Source: Xanthomonas euroxanthea (GTDB lineage Bacteria; Pseudomonadota; Gammaproteobacteria; Xanthomonadales; Xanthomonadaceae). Taken from it: a stretch of DNA of 64,000 nt. Of the stretch, positions 38,173 through 46,516 are shown in pieces (position 1 is the first letter of the stretch; every line of letters starts with the position of its first letter). Below the pieces are notes generated by a model, which was given only the letters and a program-made list of their open reading frames with translations, was not told the DNA's origin and did no database searches. The stretch covers positions 359,350 through 423,349 of the forward strand of contig NZ_UIHB01000006.1 in the NCBI RefSeq assembly GCF_900476395.1, given 5' to 3'. The translations under genes were made by a program, and so were the position numbers.

Positions 38173-38796
38173 TCAGAAGCTTGCGCGCACGCCCACCTTG
38201 TACTGGTTGGCGTTGTCGACGAACTGCGCTTCGGCAACCAGGCCCCAGGTGCGGGTGAAGTTGACCTGGCCACCCAGGGTGCCGACGAACTCGCCTTCGT
38301 CCACGTCGCTGCCGTCGATGTAGCCGGCCTTGATCCAGGCTTCGGTGCGCGGCGAGGGCTTGCCGCGCAGGCCCAGGTTGGCAAAGCCCAGGTTGGTCGA
38401 GTCGGACGCGTTGTCGATCGAGCGACCGCGCAGGCGCAGGTCGGATTCGATCTTGGTGCGCAGCACGCTGATGTCGGCGGTGAACTCGACGCGCTCGGTC
38501 ATTTCCTGGCGGTAGCCGATCCCCAGCGTGGCCTGCTGCAGGGTGCCGTCGATCACGAAGCCGCTGCCGAGGTTGTAATCCTTGGTGGCACGTTCGTAGC
38601 TGGCCAGCAGGTAGGCCGGCTGGGCAATCTGCCAGGAACCGCGGATGTAGCCACCGTCGATATCGTCGGACGCGTCGTTGACGTTGATTTCGGTCCGGTT
38701 CCAGCCGCCTTCGACGTAGGAATAGCTCAGGCCTTCGGCCGATGCGGCAAACGGTGCGGCGGCCAGCACGGCAGCCAGGATCAGGGTGTTACGCAT
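38173..38796 (-). CDS. Ax21-family outer-membrane protein
   Basis: Signal peptide MRNTLILAAVLAAAPFAASA, then a beta-strand-rich chain (LSYSYVEGGWNRTEI, IRGSWQIAQPAYLLASYERA, QVNFTRTWGLVAEAQFVD) ending in KVGVRASF with terminal Phe, as for an eight-strand outer-membrane barrel. The start and the YSYVEGGW region match the Ax21 family of Xanthomonas/Stenotrophomonas, once proposed to be a signal precursor and now regarded as an outer-membrane protein. 207 residues. It is on the opposite strand between ribD and the FMN riboswitch and has its own terminator. Confidence 0.78.
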   Translation of the reverse strand: MRNTLILAAVLAAAPFAASAEGLSYSYVEGGWNRTEINVNDASDDIDGGYIRGSWQIAQPAYLLASYERATKDYNLGSGFVIDGTLQQATLGIGYRQEMTERVEFTADISVLRTKIESDLRLRGRSIDNASDSTNLGFANLGLRGKPSPRTEAWIKAGYIDGSDVDEGEFVGTLGGQVNFTRTWGLVAEAQFVDNANQYKVGVRASF

Positions 38797-39020
38797 TGGA
38801 TGTCTCTCTCCGAATTGATGTCCGTGTCTCCGTCCCGTTGCGGGAGGAAAAAAGCGACGTCTCCCGTCGCGGCGGGTAAATTAACAGATCCTTCACAATC
38901 CTGGCTATGGGGGATTTCCCCCCATGACGCAGTGTCCTGCCAGCCGTCGCTGACGCTCAGCCATCGCGCCGATCGGCCCTGTTAGACTTTGCGCACCGGT
39001 TCGCCGGTACTCACGAACGT
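38797..39020. other. Divergent promoter region (Ax21-like gene / rib operon)
   Basis: 224 bases that must contain the promoter of the minus-strand gene and that of the riboswitch transcript. An AT-richer segment at 38877-38897 (GGTAAATTAACAGATCCTTC) stands out against the GC-rich background. No specific operator recognised. Confidence 0.5.
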
Positions 39021-39190
39021 CTTCAGGGCGGGGTGCGATTCCCCACCGGCGGTAGGCATGCGCAAGCATGCGAGCCCGCGAGCGCTTGCACATCGGAGTT
39101 GAGCGGATCCACGCGAAACCCGCTGCGCAAGGTCAGCAGATCCGGTGCGATGCCGGGGCCGACGGTATAGTCCGGATGAAAGAAGACGGC
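39021..39190 (+). promoter_or_regulatory. FMN riboswitch (RFN element)
   Basis: Conserved RFN words appear in order: GGGCGGGGTGCGATTCCCCA and CCGGCGGTA (P1/P2), AGCCCGCGAGCG, then GGTCAGCAGATCCGGTG, CCGGGGCCGACGGTATAGTC and CGGATGAAAGAAG. The variable P3 arm is short. It senses FMN and controls the ribE-ribBA-ribH-nusB(-thiL) transcript. Downstream, CGCGCAGCC-TCGC-GGCTGTGCG (39196-39217) and a weak CGCC..GGCG-TTTTT hairpin (39219-39244) could be the expression platform. Confidence 0.96.
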
Positions 39191-39267
39191 CAACGCGCAG
39201 CCTCGCGGCTGTGCGCGCGCCTGTTTGCCTTGTGGCGTTTTTCGCTCAACTCCTGCGAGAAACGACT

Positions 39268-39354
39268 ATGTCCCTGCCTCACCCGTCGCGCTGCGTCGCG
39301 ATCTTCCTCCGCACTGCGTGCGCTCCGTTGTCGTCAACGACGGGGGCATGCTGA
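39268..39354 (+). CDS. Possible 28-residue leader peptide coupled to ribE
   Basis: A short frame, MSLPHPSRCVAIFLRTACAP and eight more residues, runs from ATG 39268 and stops at TGA 39352-39354. The stop shares one base with the ribE ATG (TGATG). GAGA lies 7-10 bases upstream. It sits between the FMN riboswitch and ribE, so it may couple ribE translation to the leader, but it may also be a chance frame. No known family. Confidence 0.4.
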   Translation: MSLPHPSRCVAIFLRTACAPLSSTTGAC

Positions 39355-39956
39355 TGTTTACCGGAATCATTGAAGGCGTCGGCCATCTGGCAGCGCGCCA
39401 GCCGCAAGGCGGCGATGTGCGTTTCACCTTCGCCACCGGCAACCTGCCATTCGACGCGGTGCAACTGGGCGAGAGCATCGCGGTCAACGGCGTGTGCCTG
39501 ACCGTGATTGCGTTCGATGCCGGCAGCTTCCAGGCCGACGCCTCTACCGAAACCCTGTCGCTGACCACGTTGGGCAGCTTGCCGGAAGGCGCGCTGCTGA
39601 ATCTGGAGCGTGCGATGCGCCCGACCGACCGCCTCGGCGGGCATCTGGTCAGCGGCCATGTCGATGGCCTGGGCCAGGTGCAGTCGGTGCATGGCGATGC
39701 ACGGGCGCAGCGCTGGCGGTTTGCCGCCCCGTCGTCGGTATTGCGCTATGTCGCCAAGAAGGGCTCGATCTGCGTGGACGGAGTCAGCCTGACCGTCAAC
39801 GAGGTGGACGAGGACGGCTTCGAGGTCGCGTTGATTCCGCACACGGTGGCCAACACCGCGTTTGCGCGGACGGCGGTCGGCGCGGCAGTGAATCTGGAGA
39901 TCGATCTGGTGGCGCGCTACGTCGAACGCCTGCTCGGCACGCGGGGTGCGGCATGA
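39354..39956 (+). CDS. ribE: Riboflavin synthase, alpha subunit
   Basis: Dismutates two 6,7-dimethyl-8-ribityllumazines to riboflavin. Two tandem lumazine-binding domains: the first begins MFTGIIEGVG and carries ESIAVNGVCLTV, the second carries GGHLVSGHVDG and SICVDGVSLTVNEV. 200 residues. ATG 39354 is at the canonical N-terminus and is preceded by GGGGG; it also overlaps a short leader frame. The stop overlaps ribBA (ATGA). First enzyme gene under the FMN riboswitch. Confidence 0.96.
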   Translation: MFTGIIEGVGHLAARQPQGGDVRFTFATGNLPFDAVQLGESIAVNGVCLTVIAFDAGSFQADASTETLSLTTLGSLPEGALLNLERAMRPTDRLGGHLVSGHVDGLGQVQSVHGDARAQRWRFAAPSSVLRYVAKKGSICVDGVSLTVNEVDEDGFEVALIPHTVANTAFARTAVGAAVNLEIDLVARYVERLLGTRGAA

Positions 39957-41092
39957 ATTTCGCACCCGTTCCGGAACTGATCGAGGAACTGCGCGCAGGC
40001 CGCATGGTGGTGATCGTCGATGACGAAGACCGCGAGAACGAAGGCGATCTGATCATGGCCGCCGAGCTGGTCAAGCCGTCGGACATCAACTTCATGGTGA
40101 CCCACGCGCGCGGGCTGGTGTGCCTGTCGCTGACCCGCGAGCGCTGCGCGCAGCTGGGCCTGGCGCCGATGGTGCGCAACAACACCGCGCAGTTCCAGAC
40201 CAACTTCACCGTCAGCATCGAGGCGGCCGAAGGCGTGACCACTGGCATCTCCGCCTACGACCGTGCGCACACGGTACGCACCGCGGTGCGGCCGGATGCC
40301 AGGCCGCAGGACCTGAGCCAGCCGGGGCATATCTTCCCGCTGATCTCCCAGCCCGGCGGGGTGCTGACCCGCGCCGGCCACACCGAAGCGGCCAGCGACC
40401 TGCCGATGCTGGCCGGACTGGAACCGGCCGGCGTGCTGGTGGAAGTGCTCAACCCGGACGGCAGCATGGCGCGGCGCCCGCAGCTGGAAGTGTTCGCGCG
40501 CGAGCACGGGCTGAAGATGGGTTCGATCGCCGATCTGATCGCCTACCGACTGGCCAACGAGCACACCGTCGAGCGTGTGGACGCGCGCGAGATCAGCACC
40601 GAATTCGGCCCGTTCACGCTGGTGACCTACCGCGACCGCATCGCGCACGACCTGCATTTTGCGCTGGTGCGCGGCACGCCCGATCCGGCCACCCCGACGC
40701 TGGTGCGCGTGCAGGTGGAAAACCCGCTGGCCGATCTGCTGCACTGGCAGCGCGATGACTTCGGCGTGGCGGCCACCGATGCGCTGCGTGCGATCGCCGC
40801 TGAAGGGCAGGGCGTGATGGTGGTGCTGTCGGCGCCGCGCGACAGCGAATCCCTGCTGGCGCGGCTGCGCCAGCAACCGGAAGCGGCCACCAACGCCAAG
40901 GACGTCAGCCAGTGGCGGCGTAATGGCGCAGGCGCGCAGATCCTGGCCGAGCTGGGCCTGGGCAAGCTGCGCGTGCTGGGCACGCCGCGCCGTCAGGTGG
41001 GCCTGGCCGGGTTCGGGCTGGAGGTGGTGGAGTACCTGGAATGCCATCCCGGCGAAGGCGTGCGTGCGGTGCCGGTCGCCGCGCTGCCCTGA
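39953..41092 (+). CDS. ribBA: 3,4-dihydroxy-2-butanone-4-phosphate synthase with degenerate RibA-like domain (RibBA/RibBX)
   Basis: The N-terminal ~205 residues are an intact RibB, which makes the four-carbon precursor of riboflavin from ribulose 5-phosphate: [15 protein letters not shown] (metal/acid loop), [19 protein letters not shown] and [12 protein letters not shown]. The C-terminal ~170 residues have the GTP cyclohydrolase II fold but lack the zinc-binding cysteine cluster (CxxCxC type) and the catalytic segment: the place reads [20 protein letters not shown]. So GTP cyclohydrolase activity is unlikely and a separate ribA should exist elsewhere. 379 residues. Confidence 0.93.
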   Translation: MNFAPVPELIEELRAGRMVVIVDDEDRENEGDLIMAAELVKPSDINFMVTHARGLVCLSLTRERCAQLGLAPMVRNNTAQFQTNFTVSIEAAEGVTTGISAYDRAHTVRTAVRPDARPQDLSQPGHIFPLISQPGGVLTRAGHTEAASDLPMLAGLEPAGVLVEVLNPDGSMARRPQLEVFAREHGLKMGSIADLIAYRLANEHTVERVDAREISTEFGPFTLVTYRDRIAHDLHFALVRGTPDPATPTLVRVQVENPLADLLHWQRDDFGVAATDALRAIAAEGQGVMVVLSAPRDSESLLARLRQQPEAATNAKDVSQWRRNGAGAQILAELGLGKLRVLGTPRRQVGLAGFGLEVVEYLECHPGEGVRAVPVAALP

Positions 41093-41345
41093 CGCAGGGC
41101 CGGCGGCCTGGAGTCGGCGCTGCGGTCGTTGCCACACGCGCCGCTGGAACCGTGTCGGTCGAGCGGTTCCTGCGGTGGTTGCGCAACGACCACGCCGGCC
41201 TGCGGTTGCGCCAGCCGGTGCTGCGCCCGCGCGCCGCCTGCTGCAGACATGGCCGGGCCTGCTTCGGCGCCCCGGCCGGCACCCATCGGCCGGGCCGGGC
41301 CCCGGCAGCTGTTAAACTTGCCGCCCCCTAGAGTTGCCGACCCGC

Positions 41346-41810
41346 ATGACCCACTACGAAGGCGATCTCCGCCCCACCACCGCGCGCTTTGCGATCATCG
41401 CCAGCCGCTGGAATGCCCGCATCACCGACGCGCTGGTCACCGGTGCGCGCCAGAGCCTGGCCGGCAACGGCATCGGCGAGGACGCCATCGACGTGGTCCG
41501 CGTGCCGGGCGCCTGGGAAATTCCGATCGCGGCCAACCGCCTGGGACAATCCGGCCAGCATGCGGCGATCATCGCGCTGGGCTGCGTGATCCGCGGCGAC
41601 ACCCGCCACTACGAACACGTCGCCGACCTGTGCGCCGAAGGCCTGATGAGCGTGCAGTTGCAGACCGGCGTGCCGGTGCTCAACGGCGTGCTGGCGGTCG
41701 AGCGCGTGGAAGATGCCGAGGCGCGTGCCGGCGGCAGCCATGGCAACAAGGGCGAGGAATGCGCGCTTGCGGCATTGGAACTGGTCAATTTGATGGAGTT
41801 GTTGCCATGA
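41346..41810 (+). CDS. ribH: 6,7-dimethyl-8-ribityllumazine synthase
   Basis: Penultimate enzyme of riboflavin synthesis; condenses the RibD and RibB products. Substrate loop [15 protein letters not shown], catalytic His in [12 protein letters not shown], and the closing [19 protein letters not shown]. 154 residues. It follows ribBA after 253 bases in which no gene is seen; the stop overlaps nusB (ATGA). Confidence 0.96.
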   Translation: MTHYEGDLRPTTARFAIIASRWNARITDALVTGARQSLAGNGIGEDAIDVVRVPGAWEIPIAANRLGQSGQHAAIIALGCVIRGDTRHYEHVADLCAEGLMSVQLQTGVPVLNGVLAVERVEDAEARAGGSHGNKGEECALAALELVNLMELLP

Positions 41811-42295
41811 GCAAGTCCGGTGGACATGCCCGCCACGTCCGTCGCGACGGCATCGATCCGGTGCTGCGTTCGCGCGCGCGTCGGCGTGCCTTGCAGGCGG
41901 TGTATGCCTGGCAGATTTCCGGCGGGTTCGCCAAGCAGGTGATCTCCCAGTTTGCGCACGAGCAGGCGCACGAAGTGGCCGATCTGGCCTATTTCGAAAA
42001 CCTGGTCGAAGGCGTGCTGACCAACCGCGCCGAGCTGGATACCGCGCTGACCCCGTATCTGGATCGCGGCGTGGAAGAGGTCGACGCGATCGAACGTGCG
42101 GTGCTGCGCCTGGCGGCCTATGAACTGCTGTATCGCCAGGACGTGCCGTACCGCGTGGTCATCAACGAAGCGATCGAAACCGCCAAGCGCTTCGGCTCCG
42201 AGCACGGCCACACCTACGTCAACGGCGTGCTGGATCGCGCCTCGGTGGAGTGGCGCAAGGTGGAATCGGGCACCGGCGGCGCCAGCAGCGCCTGA
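41807..42295 (+). CDS. nusB: Transcription antitermination factor NusB
   Basis: All-helical RNA-binding factor that with NusE/S10 binds boxA and prevents termination in rRNA operons. N-terminal [20 protein letters not shown] (Arg-rich RNA-binding helix) and the conserved C-terminal [20 protein letters not shown] and YVNGVLDR. 162 residues. ATGA overlap with ribH; the ribH-nusB pairing is conserved in proteobacteria. Confidence 0.96.
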   Translation: MSKSGGHARHVRRDGIDPVLRSRARRRALQAVYAWQISGGFAKQVISQFAHEQAHEVADLAYFENLVEGVLTNRAELDTALTPYLDRGVEEVDAIERAVLRLAAYELLYRQDVPYRVVINEAIETAKRFGSEHGHTYVNGVLDRASVEWRKVESGTGGASSA

Positions 42296-42302
42296 GGCGC
42301 CG

Positions 42303-42402
42303 CGGGAATGGGGAGTCGGGAATGGGGAATCGTAAGAGCACCGTTTCCGATATCTCCTGACGCGCTTTTGCGATTCCCGATTCCCTTCTCCCGATTCCCG
42401 TC
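42303..42402. repeat. Inverted heptamer arrays between nusB and thiL
   Basis: GGGAATGGGGAGTCGGGAAT (from 42304) faces GATTCCCGATTCCCTTCTCC and CGATTCCCG (42372-42400). The arms are largely complementary across a ~40-base loop. The array ends a few bases before the thiL ATG, leaving no Shine-Dalgarno sequence. Confidence 0.8.
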
Positions 42403-42405
42403 CCC

Positions 42406-43380
42406 ATGCCCGAATTCGATCTAATTGCCCGCTTGCGCGCGCGCATTGCGGCGCGTGCGGATGTGCCGTTGGGCATTGGCGACGATGCGGCGCTGCTGCA
42501 GCCGCCGCCGGGCGAGCAGCTGGCGATCACCGCCGATACGCTCAATGCGGGCGTGCATTTTCCGCACGAGACGCGCGCCGAGGATCTGGGCTGGAAGACG
42601 CTGGCGGTCAATCTGTCCGATCTGGCCGCGATGGGTGCGCAGCCGCGCTGGTGCACCTTGTCGCTGTCGTTGCCGCACGACGATGCCGACTGGGTCGATG
42701 CGTTCGCCGATGGCTTCTTTGCACTGGCCGACGCGCACGACATTGCGCTGGTCGGTGGCGACACCACACGCGGACCGTTGTCGTGCGCGGTGACCGCGAT
42801 CGGCAGCCTGCCGCCGGGTGCGGCGTTGCGTCGCGATGGGGCGCGTGTGGGCGACGATGTGTGGGTGACCGGCGCGCCGGGCGAGGCGGCCGCGGCCTTG
42901 TCGCTGTGGCAGGCCGGCCAGCTGGACGTGACCTGTGCGGCGGCCGATCCGGTGCACGAGCAGTGGCGCGTCCGCCTGCTGCGCCCGCAGCCGCGCGTGC
43001 AGGCCGGGCTGCGCCTGCGTGGGCTTGCGCATGCCTGTGTGGATGTCTCCGATGGGTTGCTGGCCGATCTGGGGCATCTGTGCGAACGCAGCGGCGTGGG
43101 CGCGCAGCTGGCGCTGACGGCGTTGCCGGCGATGCCGCGCAGCGCCGGGATCAGCGCGCTGCAGTGCATCGGCTGGCAACTCGGCGGCGGCGACGACTAC
43201 GAGCTGTGCTTCACCGCCGCCGTGCAACACCGCGAGGCGGTGCTGCAGGCGATGGACTTCGCCGCAGTCGCGGTGACACGCATCGGCCGGATCGTCGCCA
43301 CGCCGGGCGTGGTGGTCCACGACGCCGACGGCAAGCCATGGCAGCCGCCGCAGCGCGGGTATCAGCACTTCGTGGGCTGA
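42406..43380 (+). CDS. thiL: Thiamine-monophosphate kinase
   Basis: Last step of thiamine pyrophosphate synthesis: ATP-dependent phosphorylation of thiamine monophosphate. PurM-like fold with MPEFDLIARLRARIA start, metal-binding GIGDDAALLQPP and ITADTLNAGVHF, DLGWKTLAVNLSDLAAMGA, and ACVDVSDGLLADLGHLCERS, GGGDDYELCFT in the second half. 324 residues, full length. It follows nusB as in many proteobacteria, here after heptamer repeats. Confidence 0.95.
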   Translation: MPEFDLIARLRARIAARADVPLGIGDDAALLQPPPGEQLAITADTLNAGVHFPHETRAEDLGWKTLAVNLSDLAAMGAQPRWCTLSLSLPHDDADWVDAFADGFFALADAHDIALVGGDTTRGPLSCAVTAIGSLPPGAALRRDGARVGDDVWVTGAPGEAAAALSLWQAGQLDVTCAAADPVHEQWRVRLLRPQPRVQAGLRLRGLAHACVDVSDGLLADLGHLCERSGVGAQLALTALPAMPRSAGISALQCIGWQLGGGDDYELCFTAAVQHREAVLQAMDFAAVAVTRIGRIVATPGVVVHDADGKPWQPPQRGYQHFVG

Positions 43381-43729
43381 GCGGTTCGCGCGGGAGGCGT
43401 TGCGCGGGCCTGCTGCATTGCAGCCAACCTCTGCGGGTCGGGATCGGCATACGATGGCGCCGGCCGGCTTGCACTTCAGCACGTGTCACGATTGCGGCGC
43501 CTACCCTCCCGCCTCCCGATTCCCGATTCCCGATTCCCGCCTCCCGATTCCCGATTCCCGATTCCCGATTCCCGATTCCCGATTCCCGATTCCCGATTCC
43601 CGATTCCCGATTCCCGGCCCTTGAGCCATACCGTACCGTCTGGTACGTTCGCGACGTTCTCCCCCGAACCACGGATGCATGGCAGCTGCCGCTGGGCCAT
43701 CCCGGCCCGGCCTTGCGTGGGAGAAAACC
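43381..43729. other. Gene-free stretch with heptamer array
   Basis: 349 bases between thiL and the S15-like hydrolase. It holds the 15-unit heptamer array (43512-43616) and, after it, a GC-poorer TACCGTACCGTCTGGTACGT (43629) with a small inverted repeat that may be part of the promoter. No coding sequence. Confidence 0.7.
43512..43616 (+). repeat. Heptamer tandem array (ATTCCCG)13 with two CCTCCCG units
   Basis: Fifteen uninterrupted 7-base units: CCTCCCG, ATTCCCG x3, CCTCCCG, ATTCCCG x10. Translated frames across it (RFPIPDS repeats) are artefacts. The same family occurs at 4520, 31242, 35886 and 42303. Confidence 0.95.
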
Positions 43730-45310
43730 ATGAACAAGCCTTGGATCGGAGGCATCGCCGCACTGGCGTTGCTGGTGGCATCGGCGTCGGCAATGGCGGG
43801 CGCCTTCAGCAAGACCTATGAACGCATTCCCGGCTGGGATGGCGCGCCGATGGGCGCGCTGGTCCTGGTGCCGCAGGGGCAGGGCAGCGGGCCGTTTCCG
43901 CTGGTCGTGATGCCGGCCAGCTGGTCGTTGCCGAACCTGGAATACCTTGGCCGTGCGACCCAACTGGCCAGCGATGGCTACGTGGTCGTCAGCTATACCT
44001 CGCGCGGGTTCTGGGATTCGGCCGGGCAGATCGACATCGCCGGCGCCGACACGGTGGAAGACGTCAGCGCGGTGATCGACTGGGCGCTGGCGCATACGCC
44101 AGCCAACCAGAACGCGATCGGTGCATCGGGCATCTCGTACGGGGCGGGCATCAGCCTGTTGGCGGCCGGGCGCGATCCGCGCATCAAGGCCGTGGCTGCG
44201 CTCAGCGGCTGGGCGGATCTGGAAGCGTCGTTGTATTCCAATCGCACCGTCAGCCAGCAAGGCGTTGGACTCCTGGTCGGTGCCGGCGCGCTGACCGGAC
44301 GGCCCGGTCCGGATCTGGCGCAGATCAGCACACGGGTTGCCGTTGGCGATTACGACGGCGCAGTGCAGGGCTTCCTGCCGCAGGCCGCGTCGCGCAGCCC
44401 GGCAAGCGAGGTGGCTGCGCTCAATGCGCGGGGCACCGCGGTGCTGCTGGGCAATGCCTTCAACGATGGCCTGTTTCCGCCGAATCAGACCATTGCGTTC
44501 TTCAACCAGCTGCGCGGGCCCAAGCAATTGCTGCTCAGCCAGGGCGATCACGCCACGGCGGAACTGCCGGGCGCGCTGGGCCTGCCCAACGAGGTCTACA
44601 CGGCGGCCACGCGCTGGTTCGATCGCCATCTCAAGCAGGTGCGTAACGGGGTGGATGCAGAAGCGCCGGTGCGGCTGTCGCCGCGCGCAGGACAGTGGCT
44701 GGAGTACGCGGACTGGGCATCGGTGCAGCAGGGCACCACGCGCCTGGGGCTATCCGCACCGGCCGGGTTGCTCAGCCCCACCGGCGGCTTGATCGGCGGT
44801 ACCGCCAGCGGATGGCAATCGCGCATCGCCACCGATGTGCCGACCTTGGCCGACTCGGGCGTGGTGCTGGTCAGCGGTCTGTTGCAAGGCATCGGCGTGC
44901 CGGTCACCACGTCGATTCCGTTGGTCAATCGCATCGGCGCGGCAGTGTGGGTGGGCGCGCCGTCAAGCACGGTACGCCGGCTGGCCGGCAGTCCCTCGCT
45001 GCGCGTGACCGTGGTGCCCAGTCAGTCGAAGGTGAGCCTGTTCGCGTATCTGTACCGCATGGATGCAGTGGGCGTGGCGCAATTGGTCACGCATGCGCCG
45101 TATTCGCTGCGCGGGGCCACGCCGGGCCGCGCAGTAACGCTGGATTGGCCGCTGCAAGCGGCTGCTGCGGAGATTCCGGCAGGGCAGCGCCTGGTGCTGG
45201 TGATCGACACGCACGACGCGCGTTATACCGATGCCAGCGATGGTGGCGGCACAGTGACGTTTACCTCGCCGGTGGCAACGCCTTCGGTATTGAATGTGCC
45301 GCTGCGGTAA
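43730..45310 (+). CDS. Secreted alpha/beta hydrolase of the S15/CocE type
   Basis: Signal peptide (IGGIAALALLVASASAMAG) and an alpha/beta-hydrolase domain with nucleophile Ser in IGASGISYGAG, a DG-rich acid loop in LLGNAFNDGLFPP and a His in LLSQGDHATAEL. The C-terminal ~180 residues resemble the jelly-roll domain of X-Pro dipeptidyl-peptidases (RLVLVIDTHDARYTDASDGG). 526 residues. ATG 43730 follows GAGAAAACC. The enzyme could be a peptidase or an acyl esterase; the substrate is not evident. Confidence 0.82.
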   Translation: MNKPWIGGIAALALLVASASAMAGAFSKTYERIPGWDGAPMGALVLVPQGQGSGPFPLVVMPASWSLPNLEYLGRATQLASDGYVVVSYTSRGFWDSAGQIDIAGADTVEDVSAVIDWALAHTPANQNAIGASGISYGAGISLLAAGRDPRIKAVAALSGWADLEASLYSNRTVSQQGVGLLVGAGALTGRPGPDLAQISTRVAVGDYDGAVQGFLPQAASRSPASEVAALNARGTAVLLGNAFNDGLFPPNQTIAFFNQLRGPKQLLLSQGDHATAELPGALGLPNEVYTAATRWFDRHLKQVRNGVDAEAPVRLSPRAGQWLEYADWASVQQGTTRLGLSAPAGLLSPTGGLIGGTASGWQSRIATDVPTLADSGVVLVSGLLQGIGVPVTTSIPLVNRIGAAVWVGAPSSTVRRLAGSPSLRVTVVPSQSKVSLFAYLYRMDAVGVAQLVTHAPYSLRGATPGRAVTLDWPLQAAAAEIPAGQRLVLVIDTHDARYTDASDGGGTVTFTSPVATPSVLNVPLR

Positions 45311-45531
45311 CGCTGCGCCGAGCTAATGGCGCGGTGAGTTGTCGGCCGCATACACCCGATCAGGTGTACGCGTGGATCAATCGCCCTTTATTGAATGCGT
45401 AACGGCAATCCACCCGGACACGACCGACCTGATCGGCGGGATGTCCTTTCCGGCGCCGGCAGTGTTGCAGAGCGCCAGGGCGGTTGCCTGGCTGCAGGGA
45501 TCAGCGGTAGAGCAGTCGATCTGGCGCTTGG

Positions 45532-45655
45532 CTGCAGGGCCCTTGCCCGCCCACCATCGCAGGACACGCCGCAAGTACGTCCATGTAGGCTCTTACGCGG
45601 CATCCTTGCCGCGTAAGGTCCCGCGACGCTGGGCGGGCAAGGACCAGTCGAGATG
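45532..45655 (+). repeat. Palindromic element A, copy 2
   Basis: Starts CTGCAGGGCCCTTGCCCGCC, ends GGGCGGGCAAGGACC; centre TTACGCGGCA-TCCT-TGCCGCGTAA is a perfect inner palindrome. Contains the shared words ACACGCCGCAAGTACGTCCA. Confidence 0.85.
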
Positions 45656-45766
45656 GTCGGTACGCAAAGTTAAGAGCAGTGCCGGATGCGCCTTGTTCGA
45701 TCGTGAAGCATCTGCACACCGCCGCATTACAGGCAGCTTTCAGATGAGCGCCGACCAACTGTCTTG

Positions 45767-45881
45767 TGCGGTGTCCTTGCCGGTTGCGGGACCGTGTGGC
45801 GGCATGGATGCCGCCACCGAGCCCCCAGGGATGGGTTCACGGCATGTCCCGCAAGCGGTGAGGGTACCGCGCCCCTCGACG
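45767..45881 (+). repeat. Palindromic element B, copy 2
   Basis: Outer arms GCGGTGTCCTTGCCGGTTGC and the near-complement GCAAGCGGTGAGGGTACCGC; inner palindrome GTGGCGGCATGGATGCCGCCAC. Confidence 0.85.
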
Positions 45882-46019
45882 CACCAAGCTTTTGATTCGA
45901 GCATCCGGTTGCGATTAAACAATCACACCGATGCAGGTCTCGGCTGCTTTGTATGTTGTGTATCGAGGGCTTGGAAGGGATGGCTGGATCAGCGGTAGAG
46001 CAGTCGATCTGGCGCTTGG

Positions 46020-46145
46020 CTGCAGTGCCCTTGCCCGCCCACCATCGCAGGACACGCCGCAAGTACGTCCATGTAGGCTCCGGCGCGGCATCCATGCCGC
46101 TCAGGGTCCCGCGACGGTGAGCGGGCAAGGACCAGTCGAGATGGT
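46020..46145 (+). repeat. Palindromic element A, copy 3
   Basis: Nearly identical to copy 2, but the inner palindrome has diverged (GGCGCGGCATCCATGCCGCT). It is preceded by the same ~30-base flank (GATCAGCGGTAGAGCAGTCG) as copy 2, showing a duplication larger than the element. Confidence 0.85.
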
Positions 46146-46263
46146 CGATACGCAAAGTAAGAGCAGTGCTGGGTGCGCCTTGTTCAATCGTGAAGCATCG
46201 GCTCCACGTCTGATGCACACCGCACGAGAGACAGCTTTCAGATGAGCGCCGACCAACTGTCTG

Positions 46264-46377
46264 GTGCGGTGTCCTTGCCGGTTGCGGGACCGTGTGGCGG
46301 CATGGATGCCGCCACCGAGCCCCCATGGACGGGTTTACGGCGTGTCCCGCAAGCGGTGAGGGCACCGCGCACTCGAC
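46264..46377 (+). repeat. Palindromic element B, copy 3
   Basis: Matches copy 2 through the outer arms and the inner palindrome; follows element A copy 3 at the same distance as in the first pair. Confidence 0.85.
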
Positions 46378-46442
46378 GAACTTGGCTTTTGATTGCATCC
46401 AACAAGTGATGCCGCGACTCAGGCTGTCGGTTGCGTTTGTGT

Positions 46443-46490
46443 CTGTCCACGGCGTATCCCGCGAGCAGTGAGGGCACCACCCTCGACCTT
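46443..46490 (+). repeat. Half B element
   Basis: Only the right half of a B element is visible (CACGGCGTATCCCGCGAGCA then GTGAGGGCACC), just after the degV-like gene on the other strand. Confidence 0.6.
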
Positions 46491-46516
46491 GTTTTTCAGG
46501 CCAAGAATGCATGCGG

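Larger units (their letters stand above)
45311..46516. other. 1.2-kb gene-free repeat block
   Basis: Two A-B element pairs in direct repetition (45498-45881 and 45986-46377; offset 488-498 bases) plus a half B element (46443-46490). Short frames in both strands are translations of the repeats (for example CPAMVGGQG peptides) and are not credible genes. The region separates the S15-like hydrolase from the degV-like gene. Confidence 0.85.

Noticed and set aside
43400..43624. Repetitive proline-rich protein (RFPIPDS repeats)
   Set aside because: It is a read-through of the ATTCCCG heptamer array; all three frames give similar repeats and there is no ribosome-binding site.
45377..45758. Short hypothetical proteins in the repeat block (CPAMVGGQGP-type peptides)
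   Set aside because: They are translations of the A/B palindromic elements and recur wherever the elements lie, in changing frames and strands; not conserved coding sequence.
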